DNA of 32,156 nucleotides from Deltaproteobacteria bacterium. GTDB taxonomy: Bacteria; Myxococcota_A; UBA9042; PHBI01. The stretch's first letter is position 1, and each line of letters starts with the position of its first letter. This document shows positions 12,947 to 20,624 of the stretch, piece after piece. The DNA lies in contig WYBB01000036.1 in NCBI GenBank assembly GCA_011526585.1, forward strand, positions 1 through 32,156, in the 5' to 3' direction. The notes beneath the pieces are model-generated. The model was given only the letters and a program-made list of their open reading frames with translations, searched no databases and was not told the origin of the DNA. Position numbers and translations under genes: made by a program.

Positions 12947-14986
12947 ATGCGCGCTCTGCCACAGCTCTTGCAATCCGTCTCCGTCGCGACCCTCGTCGCG
13001 GCGCTCACCGTGGCGTGTGGCGACGATCCCGATCCCGCCGTCAGCGACACCGTGCACGCCGGCGTCGAGGACGTCGCCGAGGTCGACGCGAGCGCGCCCG
13101 ACGCCGAGCCGGGCGAGGAGATCGACGAGGAGGAGACCAGCGCCGCGGACACGAGCGCGGACACGACGCAGGTCGATACGAGCGTGCCCGAGGTGACGCC
13201 GACGAGCGGGGCGCCCGGGGATCCGTGCGTCGAGGACGGCGACTGCCAGGGGCCGAACCCGACCTGCCTCGACCTGCCCAACGGGTACTGCGCGCCGGAC
13301 TGTTCGACCGAGGCGTGCCCGGCCGGATCGGTGTGCTACGAGTTCGAGAGCGGCTCGGCCATGTGCCTGCGCTCGTGCAACGGCAACGCCGACTGTCGCG
13401 TCGCCGACGGGCACCTCTGCGACACCGATGACACGTGCTGGTGGTACGAGGGCGAGGAGCCGGGCACGAGCCCGATCGGCGGGCCCTGCCAGGCCGACAC
13501 CGACTGCGTCGACGCCGATGCCTACTGCTACGCCGAGGGCTTCGACGGCAACGCCAACGGCTTCATCGGCGGCTACTGCCTGATCTTCGACTGCAGCGCG
13601 AGCTCTTGCCCCGCCGGGTCGAGCTGCATCACCGTGACGAGCCAGGGCGACAAGGCGTGCTTCGCCGACTGCGCCGAGGGCGCGTGCCGCCAGGGCTACG
13701 CGTGCGCGTCCGACGATCTCACCTGCTGGCCGAGCTGCGAGTCCGACGCCGAGTGCCCCGACGGCTACGGCTGCCACGCCGACGTCGGCGGCTGCGTCTT
13801 CGGCTGGTCGAGCGAGCCGTTCGTGTGCGACGACACGCGCTTCGAGCCGAACGAGTCGTCGAACAAGGCGACGGCGATCGAGGCGTCGAGCGTGACCACG
13901 GCGCTCGATCTCTGCGAAGGCGACATCGACTGGTACGCGGTCGAGGCGCCGGCGGCGACGCTGACCACCGTCGGCATCGAGTTCCCGCACATCCGCGGCG
14001 ACCTCGATCTCGTCGCCTGGGACGAAAACGGCGCGCTGCTCGGCTCGCGCCTCGGCCCCGCGACCTACGGCGCATCGTATCGGGGCAACGAGAACGGCCT
14101 CGAGTACCACTCGATCATGAACATGCTGGCGCCGGTCGCCGGCACCTTCCAGGTGAAGCCCTTCGGCACCGCGACGAATCAGTACGACCTGCACGTGACG
14201 ACGACCTCCTGGCAGGACGGCGCCCTGTGCAGTGACCACTTCGGCTTCGACGAGTGCCGCGGCTACAACGGCCTCGCGACCGGGATCGTCTACCAGTTCC
14301 CGTTCGCGCGCAAAGACGACCCGTACGTGCCCGACGGCTACATGCTCGAGAGCTACTCGTCGTATCGCTGGCTCAGGCGCGAGCTGATCATGCTCGTGCG
14401 TCACGCCATTCACGAAGTGCAGCAGAAGTTCCCCGGCACGACCGCGCTCGGCCTCCTCGACATGGGCGACAAGAACGCGATCACGCCGGGCTTCGACGTC
14501 GGCGACCCGCGTCACCCCGAGTCGACCCACGACCAGGGCGGCAACATCGACATCGCCTACTACCAGACCGACGGCGAGAACGACGGCGCCATCGTCTGCG
14601 GCGCGCGCGAAAACCTGAACAACGACGGATATTTCTGCACGTCGACCAACGGCCACATCGTCGACCTGCCGCGCACCGCCTACTTCATGGCGGTGCTCGC
14701 GCGCCACCCGCGCCTGCGCGTGATCGGCGTCGACGTGCTGCTGGCGCCGCTCATCCTCGCCGAGGCGCGCAAGCTGCGCGACGCCGGGGACATCACCGCG
14801 GCGGACTACACCCGCCTGAACAACAGCACCGCATACGGCGACGGCTGGCCCTTCCACCATCACCACATGCACGTCTCGATGCGCTGGTGGGGCCAGGACG
14901 CGTCCCAGCCCAATGGCCTCGTCGCCTTCCCCGAGCCGCCGATCGGCTGCGGCTACCGCATGCCGGGGGACGGCCACCTCCCTTGA
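12947..14986 (+). CDS. Lipoprotein metallopeptidase: Cys-rich region, PPC domain and LAS-type peptidase domain
   Basis: 679 residues. The signal peptide ends in the lipobox TVAC (Cys24) followed by Gly-Asp-Asp. An acidic Thr/Glu/Asp tether spans about 25-90. Residues 94-283 are a Cys-rich region with repeated 'DxDC...C...GYC' patterns. Residues about 299-425 match a pre-peptidase C-terminal (PPC) domain starting FEPNESS. The C-terminal domain holds H528-x6-D535 (in STHDQGGNID) and H640-M-H642 (in HHHHMHV), which is the zinc-ligand pattern of LAS metallopeptidases such as MepA murein endopeptidase and D-Ala-D-Ala peptidases. A surface or periplasmic enzyme acting on peptidoglycan or on prey or competitor walls is a reasonable inference. 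It is not certain that MepA itself is the closest family. Confidence 0.88.
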   Translation: MRALPQLLQSVSVATLVAALTVACGDDPDPAVSDTVHAGVEDVAEVDASAPDAEPGEEIDEEETSAADTSADTTQVDTSVPEVTPTSGAPGDPCVEDGDCQGPNPTCLDLPNGYCAPDCSTEACPAGSVCYEFESGSAMCLRSCNGNADCRVADGHLCDTDDTCWWYEGEEPGTSPIGGPCQADTDCVDADAYCYAEGFDGNANGFIGGYCLIFDCSASSCPAGSSCITVTSQGDKACFADCAEGACRQGYACASDDLTCWPSCESDAECPDGYGCHADVGGCVFGWSSEPFVCDDTRFEPNESSNKATAIEASSVTTALDLCEGDIDWYAVEAPAATLTTVGIEFPHIRGDLDLVAWDENGALLGSRLGPATYGASYRGNENGLEYHSIMNMLAPVAGTFQVKPFGTATNQYDLHVTTTSWQDGALCSDHFGFDECRGYNGLATGIVYQFPFARKDDPYVPDGYMLESYSSYRWLRRELIMLVRHAIHEVQQKFPGTTALGLLDMGDKNAITPGFDVGDPRHPESTHDQGGNIDIAYYQTDGENDGAIVCGARENLNNDGYFCTSTNGHIVDLPRTAYFMAVLARHPRLRVIGVDVLLAPLILAEARKLRDAGDITAADYTRLNNSTAYGDGWPFHHHHMHVSMRWWGQDASQPNGLVAFPEPPIGCGYRMPGDGHLP

Positions 14987-14990
14987 TCCC

Positions 14991-15020
14991 GTGAGTCGCC
15001 ATGCACCGGCGACGCGTCAC
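14991..15020. terminator. Possible bidirectional hairpin between convergent lipoprotein genes
   Basis: GTGAGTCGCC (14991-15000) can pair with GGCGACGCGTCAC (15008-15020) with a small internal bulge and a 7-base loop. It lies in the 30-base gap between two converging genes. No T-tract is visible, so this is a weak call. Confidence 0.35.
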
Positions 15021-16471
15021 GGCCGATACAGCGCGACCTGGATCGCGTAGGCGCCGCCGCCGAGCGACTCGGTCCAGCCGATCGCGCCATGGTCGCCGTC
15101 GACCGCCAGCGCCGGGCGGTAGGCCAGCGGGAAGCTCCCGATCGCCACCGTCGTAGCGGCGCCGAAGGCTCCGCCAGCGAGGTCGGCGTGGCGCACCTCG
15201 ACGCGCGATGCCACGCCGCGGAACCACACGAGCGAGAAGCGATCGCCGCCACGCGCCACCGCGGCCGAGCTGGTCGTCGGCGACGGGCCCTGATCGGGCA
15301 ACGCGATCGCCGCCGGCGTCGCGCCTACCTCCGGCCCGAGCAGCGCGACGCGCAAGCCGTTGTCGAGCACGCCGCCGACCAGCGCACGCCCGCTCGACGG
15401 ATCGACCGCCAGCACGGGCGCCTGCGCGTCGCCGCCCGCGTCGCCGACGACCGTCAAGAGCGCGCCCGCGTCCGCACCCACCGGGAACGCCCGCGCCGTG
15501 ATCGCCCACGCCGCGTCGACCGCTGGCGCGTCCTCCCAGGCGAGCCAGAGCCCGTCGCCCGGGCCGACGCCGACCACCGGGAAGGCTTGCCCCCCGGCCT
15601 CGCGCTCGAACGCCGCGAAGGCGTCTCCTTCGGGCAGCCCGTCGTCATCATAGCGTTGGGCGAAGACCGCGAACCCCGCGTCGCCCGCGCCCGGCCTGAC
15701 CCCGGCCACGACGAAGCCGCCCTCCGGTCGGCACGCCACCTCGGCGAGCCAGTGGTTGCCGGCGCGCTCCGTCTCGACCACCACCTCGCGCTCGCCGATC
15801 GGCACGGCCGCGCCGTCGAGCATGCGCCAGGCGACGCGCAGGTTGTCGGGGCCGGCCTGCGTGTCGATCGACCAGACGATCGCGAAGCCGCCGCCTGCGC
15901 GCGCGCAGATCGACGACTCGTTGCGGATCCCCGCGCGATCGACGTGCACGAGCCGCGGCTCGCCGACCGGGCGCGCGCCCTCGCCGCCGACGTCCCAGGC
16001 GCCCGCGAAGATCCCGAGCTCGCCCTCGGCCGCGCCGGTCCACGCGATGGCCAGCCGCCCCGGGCGGACCCGATCCCAGGCCAGCGTCGGCTGCACGCGC
16101 ACCGTGCCGAGCCCGTCCCCGGGCGTGAGCAGCAGCGCCTGCGCGAGCCCGGGCAGCGGCGGTCCCGTGACGACCTCGGGCCCGCTCGCCTCGTCGCCCC
16201 CGTCGCCCCCGTTTCCATCGTCCGAATCGACAGCGCCATCCTCGATGACGGTCTCCGGCGTGACCGTCTCCAGCGCGTCGCTCGTCTCGCTCGCGAGATC
16301 GCCGCTCGCGCTCGTGTCCGCGCCCGCGCCACCCTCGTCACCGCCGCACGCGCCCAGCACCCCGGCGACCACCCAGGCGACCGCCCCGCGAAAGGCGAAG
16401 CTGGATCGGGCGCCCGATCCAGCTCCGCCTTTCGCCAGGCGGGGGCCCGCGCCACGCAGGGCCGCTACCAA
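15017..16471 (-). CDS. Tethered lipoprotein with repeated beta-strand domain, TTG start
   Basis: 484 residues. The only sensible start is TTG at 16471, supported by AAGGA nine bases upstream; it overlaps the cupin stop by seven bases (TTGGTAG). The signal peptide has an unusually long N-region (about 28 residues, with five basic residues), then AVAWVVAGVLGAC with Gly-Gly-Asp-Glu after the Cys. An acidic Thr/Asp/Glu/Gly tether follows to about residue 100. The remainder has repeated blocks of the kind 'RLAIAWTG', 'FAIVWSID', 'LWLAWEDAP' and 'FSLVWFRG', spaced roughly evenly, as in a beta-propeller. No catalytic motif is recognised. The N-region is encoded by a 48-bp palindrome. Confidence 0.85.
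   Translation of the reverse strand: MVAALRGAGPRLAKGGAGSGARSSFAFRGAVAWVVAGVLGACGGDEGGAGADTSASGDLASETSDALETVTPETVIEDGAVDSDDGNGGDGGDEASGPEVVTGPPLPGLAQALLLTPGDGLGTVRVQPTLAWDRVRPGRLAIAWTGAAEGELGIFAGAWDVGGEGARPVGEPRLVHVDRAGIRNESSICARAGGGFAIVWSIDTQAGPDNLRVAWRMLDGAAVPIGEREVVVETERAGNHWLAEVACRPEGGFVVAGVRPGAGDAGFAVFAQRYDDDGLPEGDAFAAFEREAGGQAFPVVGVGPGDGLWLAWEDAPAVDAAWAITARAFPVGADAGALLTVVGDAGGDAQAPVLAVDPSSGRALVGGVLDNGLRVALLGPEVGATPAAIALPDQGPSPTTSSAAVARGGDRFSLVWFRGVASRVEVRHADLAGGAFGAATTVAIGSFPLAYRPALAVDGDHGAIGWTESLGGGAYAIQVALYRP
16388..16435. repeat. 48-bp nearly perfect palindrome in the 5' coding region of a lipoprotein gene
   Basis: Two 24-base arms meet without a loop at GGGC/GCCC; the arms start GCGAAAGGCG on one side and end CGCCTTTCGC on the other and differ at one position (A/C at mirror positions). 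It lies 34 bases inside the TTG-started lipoprotein gene and codes part of its signal-peptide N-region. In mRNA it would form a very stable hairpin near the start codon. I saw no second copy in the window. Confidence 0.9.
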
Positions 16472-16938
16472 GGCGTGCCGTCCTTGTGGGAAAAGCGCGG
16501 GCGTCCGTCGGGTTCCTTGGCATAGGCCAGATCGACGTCGGGATAGACCGCGCCGTCGTCCGGATCGCGGTTGGAGATCTCGAGGTAGCGCGCCGGCACC
16601 TGCCCGCGGTTGACGAGCTGGTGCCCGTCGCGCGCGCCAGCCGCGAAGCCCGCGAACATGCCCGGCCCGAGCGTCTGCTCCCCGTCGTCGGTCACCAGCA
16701 CCACCTCACCCTCGAGCACGTAGACCAGCTCGTCTTCGAGCGTGTGCCAGTGGCGCATCGACGACTCACGACCCGGCATGAGCGTGGTCAGGTTCACGCC
16801 GATCTTCGTCAACCCGGCGGCGTCGCCGAGCGCGCGCTTGTCACGCGGCAGGACCCGCGACTTGAACGGCTCGGGGTAGCTCGACGCGGTGCGCGCGGGC
16901 AGGGTCTGCGGATCGAAGGCTGGCGGTCGCAAGCTCAT
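16465..16938 (-). CDS. Small cupin-domain protein
   Basis: 157 residues from the ATG at 16938, preceded by AGAGG at five bases; a GTG at 16944 is an alternative. A single cupin barrel is visible: motif 1 is RHWHTLEDELVYVLEGE (HxH-x4-E with following G), and motif 2 is GPGMFAGFAAGARDGHQLVN, giving the usual His/Glu metal-site pattern. The C-terminal half ends with 'DGRPRFSHKDGTPW', which resembles the cupin family sometimes annotated as transcriptional-regulator-like or auxin-binding-like proteins. There is no signal peptide, so it is cytoplasmic. The downstream lipoprotein TTG overlaps its stop. The acyl-CoA ligase gene is divergent, 108 bases away. The substrate is unknown. Confidence 0.88.
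   Translation of the reverse strand: MSLRPPAFDPQTLPARTASSYPEPFKSRVLPRDKRALGDAAGLTKIGVNLTTLMPGRESSMRHWHTLEDELVYVLEGEVVLVTDDGEQTLGPGMFAGFAAGARDGHQLVNRGQVPARYLEISNRDPDDGAVYPDVDLAYAKEPDGRPRFSHKDGTPW
16481..16485 (-). promoter_or_regulatory. Shine-Dalgarno supporting the TTG start at 16471
   Basis: On the minus strand AAGGA lies nine bases before TTG (16471-16469), inside the last codons of the cupin gene. No ATG or GTG gives a complete signal peptide in this frame, so this site decides the start. Confidence 0.55.
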
Positions 16939-17046
16939 GCTCACCTCTCGCCACGCGTCATATCACCGCTTCGCGCGCCTGTGCACCGCGACCATCGCCC
17001 CGAGCGCGCGTTGACCGCCGCGCGACTTTTGGCGACCCTGCTCGCC

Positions 17047-19026
17047 ATGCTCGAGACCGCACCTCATGGCCCCGTCACCTTCGCCGCCTCCGGCGCGACC
17101 TCGGTCGGCGACATGTTCCGCCGCCGCGTCGCCGCGAGCGGCCCCTTGCCCGCGCTCTACGACAAACGCGCCGGGCGCTGGCACCAGACCACCTGGCGCG
17201 GCTTCTACGACGACGCGCGCCGCGTGCTCGCCGGGCTCCTCGCGCTCGACCTCAAGAAGGGCGACAAGGTCGCCATCCTCGGCGAGACCCGACGCCCCTG
17301 GGCGATCCTCGACATGGGCGCGCAGCTCGGCGGCTTCGTCAGCTACGGCATCTACCCCAAGCAGGCCCCCGAGCAGCTGCGCTACCTGCTCGCGCACGCC
17401 GACGCCAGGGCGGTCTTCGTCGACTCCGAGTCCGAGCTCGAGCGTGTGCTCGCCGCCGTCGAGGGCGACCATTGCCCCGCGCTCGCCGCCATCGTGCCGT
17501 GGACCGACGCCCTCGCCCAGCGCTTCGCCGACAGGGACCCACGCGTCGTGCCGGCGAGCCGCTTCGGCCTCGATCCCCACGCGCCCCCGTCGGTCGAGCC
17601 CAGCAACGACGCCACCGTCGAGCGCCTGCTCGCCGCCATCGACCGCGGCGACACCGCCACCCTGGTCTACACCTCGGGCACGACCGGGCCGCCCAAGGCG
17701 GCGATGCTCTCGCACGACAACGTCCTGACCCTGCTCTCCACCCAGTCCACGTTCGTCGATCTCTACGCCGACGACCTCTCGCTCTCGTTCCTGCCGATGG
17801 CGCACGTCGCCGAGCGCATCCTCGCCTTCTACGGTCGCGTCTGCACCGGGCTCGCCACCGCCTACGCCACCTCGACCGCGGCCGTGCTCGACGAGCTGCA
17901 GGAGGTCCAGCCCACCGTCTTCGGCTCGGTGCCGCGCATCTTCGAGAAGGCCTACGCCAAGGCGATGGCCGAGCTCGACAAGAAGCCGCCCGCCGTGCGC
18001 CGCATCTTCCGCTGGGCGCTCGCCACCTCGACGCACCGCGTGCGCCTCCTGCACGAAGGCCGCCCCGTCCCGCTCGCCCTGCGCGTGCAGCACGCGCTCG
18101 CCGACCGCCTGGTGTGGAAGCGCGTGCGCCAGGCCTTCGGTGGTCGCGTGCGCTTCTTCGTCACCGGCGCCGCGCCGATCGCCCTGCCGATCCTCGAGTT
18201 CTTCTGGGCCGCCAACCTGCCGGTCTACGAGGCCTACGGCATGACCGAGGCGACGGTCGCCACCCACATCAACCGCCCCGGCACCGTGCGCCTCGGCACC
18301 GTCGGCCGGGTCATCCCACCGATGCAGTGCCGCCTCGCCGAGGACAAGGAGATCCTCCTGCGCGGGCCCTGGGTCTTCCAGGGCTACTACAAGAACCCCG
18401 AGGCGACGGCCGAGATGTTGAGGCCCGCCAGCGACGATCCCGACGGCGCGCCGTGGCTTCACACCGGCGACGTCGGCGAGATCGATCGCGACGGCTTCCT
18501 GCGCATCACCGATCGCAAGAAGCACCTGATCATCACCGCCGGCGGCAAGAACCTCGCGCCCGCCAACATCGACAAGGCGATCCGCGAGGCGAGCCCGCTC
18601 ATCGCGCAGGTGCACGTGCACGGCGACCGCCGCCCCTACGTCAGCGCCATCATCGCACCGAGCCCGATCGAGACCCTCGAGCTCGGGGTCGGCTGGGGCG
18701 TCGTGACCCGGCAGGAGCTCGACCAGCTCCGCGCCGAGCTGCTCGCGCACCCGACCGGGCGCAGCGCCGCGCTCGAGAGCGCGATGAAGAAGGTCACCGC
18801 CCACCCCGAGCTGCAGCGCACGATCCGCGACGCCGTACGGCTCGGCAACGCCCGGCTCGCCCAGGTCGAGCAGGTGCGCCGCTTCGTCATCCTCGATCGC
18901 GACTTCTCGCAAGAGCGCGGCGAGCTGACGCCGACGATGAAGCTCAAGCGCAAGGCGATCGAGACACAGCACGCCGCGCTCCTCGATCGCCTCTACGCCG
19001 ATCCGTCCTTCGGGCTCGACGCCTGA
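17047..19026 (+). CDS. Long-chain fatty acid-CoA ligase (AMP-forming)
   Basis: 659 residues from the ATG at 17047; no clear ribosome binding site, and the frame stays open further upstream. Motifs of adenylate-forming enzymes are present in order: P-loop YTSGTTGPPKAAMLSHDN from residue 208, YGMTEAT at 397, LHTGD with Asp475, then DRKKHLIITAGGKNLAP including the hinge region, and a C-terminal catalytic Lys in LTPTMKLKRK (K632). The long form with 'FGGRVRFFVTGAAPI' matches the bacterial FadD15/ACSL-type ligases that activate fatty acids to acyl-CoA for degradation or lipid synthesis. The last 25 codons plus stop are duplicated at 20547-20624. It is convergent with the diguanylate cyclase gene. 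Confidence 0.93.
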   Translation: MLETAPHGPVTFAASGATSVGDMFRRRVAASGPLPALYDKRAGRWHQTTWRGFYDDARRVLAGLLALDLKKGDKVAILGETRRPWAILDMGAQLGGFVSYGIYPKQAPEQLRYLLAHADARAVFVDSESELERVLAAVEGDHCPALAAIVPWTDALAQRFADRDPRVVPASRFGLDPHAPPSVEPSNDATVERLLAAIDRGDTATLVYTSGTTGPPKAAMLSHDNVLTLLSTQSTFVDLYADDLSLSFLPMAHVAERILAFYGRVCTGLATAYATSTAAVLDELQEVQPTVFGSVPRIFEKAYAKAMAELDKKPPAVRRIFRWALATSTHRVRLLHEGRPVPLALRVQHALADRLVWKRVRQAFGGRVRFFVTGAAPIALPILEFFWAANLPVYEAYGMTEATVATHINRPGTVRLGTVGRVIPPMQCRLAEDKEILLRGPWVFQGYYKNPEATAEMLRPASDDPDGAPWLHTGDVGEIDRDGFLRITDRKKHLIITAGGKNLAPANIDKAIREASPLIAQVHVHGDRRPYVSAIIAPSPIETLELGVGWGVVTRQELDQLRAELLAHPTGRSAALESAMKKVTAHPELQRTIRDAVRLGNARLAQVEQVRRFVILDRDFSQERGELTPTMKLKRKAIETQHAALLDRLYADPSFGLDA

Positions 19027-19029
19027 GCC
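18952..19029 (+). repeat. Left copy of a 78-bp direct repeat (ligase 3' end)
   Basis: This is the functional 3' end of the acyl-CoA ligase gene, from the codons for K-A-I-E-T-Q-H to three bases past the TGA. The matching copy is at 20547-20624 with 75 of 78 positions identical (differences at 18967 and at 18975-18976). Similarity stops abruptly on both sides. Confidence 0.93.
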
Positions 19030-19041
19030 CTCGGCACGCAT

Positions 19042-20394
19042 CTATGCGCGCGTGACGCGATTGCGTCCGCTGGACTTCGACCGGTAGAGCGCGGCGTCCA
19101 CGCGCGCGACGAGCTCGTCGGGAGCGCTGACATCGAGGCCGGGGAAGGCGCCGACGCCGATGCTGACGGTGACGCGGATCGACTGCTCGCCCTCGGACAC
19201 GGCTGTCTCCTCGATCGTGCGGCGCAGGCGCTCGGCCAGCGTGACGGCGTTGTCGAGCGAGGCGGCCGGCAGCACCGCCAGGAACTCTTCGCCACCGTAG
19301 CGCATGAGCACGTCGCCCTCGCGCAGCACGCCGCGCGCCCGGTCCGCGACGCGCGCGAGCACGCGGTCTCCGACGACGTGGCCGTAGGTGTCGTTGATGC
19401 TCTTGAAGTGATCGACGTCGAACATCAGGACCCCGATCGGCGTCTGCGCGCGCACGGCGCGGCTGAACTCCTCTTGCAGGCGCCCCAGGCCGAAACGGCG
19501 GTTGTAGACGCCGGTGAGTGCGTCGAGCGCGGCCAGGCGCTGCAGGCGGTCGTGGCTCAACGCGTTGTTGAGCGCGAGCGCGAGCCCACGCAAGAACAGG
19601 TCGAGCTGTGCGCGCATGCCGCCTGGATAAGGCAGCGCCCCGGCGAGCACGATCGCCGCCAGCGGCACACTCTTGTAGGTGACGGGCGCGACGAGGACCT
19701 CGCGCGGGCGGAACTCGGTCAGTACGCCCTCGACGGCGACGTCGTCCGGCACCGATACGAGCTGGCTCTCGCCGGTCTTGAGCGCCAGACGGACATGTGC
19801 GCTCGCTTCGAGGCGGGCGGCCTCGCGGATCCCGTGCGACGCGATCAGCCGATGCTCACCGTCGGCCGTGAGGATGATGGCGCCAGCGGCGGAACCGGTG
19901 TGCAGGAGCAGCTCTCGCATGGCGCGGTCCGCCAGCGCGTCGAGCTCGAGCCGGCTCGCCAGCACCTCGACGAACGAGCGCACGGCGTCTTGTGCGCGGT
20001 GCGAATGCGACAGCGCCTCGACGAGCTGGTTGAAGGCGCGCGCCACGTCGCCGAGCTCATCGTCGGAGTCGACGTTCACCATGCAGTGCTCGGGCGTGCA
20101 CCGCGACATGTCGCCGGTCCGGGCCATCTCGCGCAGCTCCGACTCGACCGCGCCCATCTTGTCGGCCAGGGTGTGCAGGCGCCGACCGATCACCCGCCGC
20201 GCCAGGACGATGTTGACACCGCCCACGGCCAAGCCAGCGGCGACGCAGGCGAGGAAAAAGACGGGCGCCAGCACGTCGGCGCCTGGCAGCCCCATGGCGA
20301 GCGCGAAGAACGGGAAGATGAGCCCGACCAGGAGCCCGAGCCCCATCATCCAGATCGCCAGATCGACGAAGACCCGCCGAGTGAAACGGAGCAT
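19042..20394 (-). CDS. Membrane diguanylate cyclase (2 TM, HAMP-like, GAF-like, GGDEF)
   Basis: 450 residues from the ATG at 20394, preceded by GAGGAG at five bases. Two transmembrane segments (about 9-32 and 42-65) are followed by a HAMP-like region to about 130, a GAF-like domain (about 130-290) and a C-terminal GGDEF domain (about 295-450). The active-site motif is GGEEF at 367-371, and an RxxD inhibitory c-di-GMP site (358-361) precedes it by five residues, so it should be an active, product-inhibited cyclase making c-di-GMP from GTP. There is almost no periplasmic loop between the two membrane helices, so signals probably reach the GAF-like domain. The gene lies between two copies of the ligase 3' end. 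Confidence 0.94.
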   Translation of the reverse strand: MLRFTRRVFVDLAIWMMGLGLLVGLIFPFFALAMGLPGADVLAPVFFLACVAAGLAVGGVNIVLARRVIGRRLHTLADKMGAVESELREMARTGDMSRCTPEHCMVNVDSDDELGDVARAFNQLVEALSHSHRAQDAVRSFVEVLASRLELDALADRAMRELLLHTGSAAGAIILTADGEHRLIASHGIREAARLEASAHVRLALKTGESQLVSVPDDVAVEGVLTEFRPREVLVAPVTYKSVPLAAIVLAGALPYPGGMRAQLDLFLRGLALALNNALSHDRLQRLAALDALTGVYNRRFGLGRLQEEFSRAVRAQTPIGVLMFDVDHFKSINDTYGHVVGDRVLARVADRARGVLREGDVLMRYGGEEFLAVLPAASLDNAVTLAERLRRTIEETAVSEGEQSIRVTVSIGVGAFPGLDVSAPDELVARVDAALYRSKSSGRNRVTRA

Positions 20395-20546
20395 GCACTC
20401 TCCTCGATTGAGCCGCCCGTCCGCGGCGAACACTCGCCGCGGCATCAACAGGGAGGCTCGTTTCGAGCATGGCGAGCGCCCTGTCAATTTCGCGCGCCCG
20501 CGCGCCCCGTCGGCGTGGAGGGCCTGAGAGCCGTCCGAGCCTGGCG

Positions 20547-20624
20547 AAGGCGATCGAGACGCAGCACGAAGCGCTCCTCGATCGCCTCTACGCCGATCCG
20601 TCCTTCGGGCTCGACGCCTGAGCC
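20547..20624 (+). pseudogene. Right copy of the 78-bp repeat: orphan 3' end of the acyl-CoA ligase gene
   Basis: Codes in plus orientation the last 24 residues of the ligase (K-A-I-E-T-Q-H-E-A-L-L... to F-G-L-D-A) and its stop, with no start or upstream ligase sequence. 75 of 78 bases match 18952-19029; one change is synonymous and the AA/CC change replaces Ala with Glu. Its right half (20588-20623) also encodes, on the other strand, the C-terminus of the pseudouridine synthase. It may mark the original ligase/pseudouridine-synthase junction before the cyclase segment arrived. Confidence 0.9.

Noticed and set aside
12725..14977. 750-residue minus-strand frame opposite the metallopeptidase lipoprotein
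   Set aside because: Shadow frame with Val/Ala/Arg-rich composition; the plus strand has a signal peptide, Shine-Dalgarno and zinc motifs.
16963..19041. 692-residue minus-strand frame opposite the acyl-CoA ligase
   Set aside because: Antisense shadow; all adenylation motifs are on the plus strand.
19042..20546. Insertion sequence carrying the diguanylate cyclase gene
   Set aside because: No transposase, no terminal inverted repeats; the 78-bp flanking repeats are a copy of a gene end, too long and too specific for an IS target duplication.
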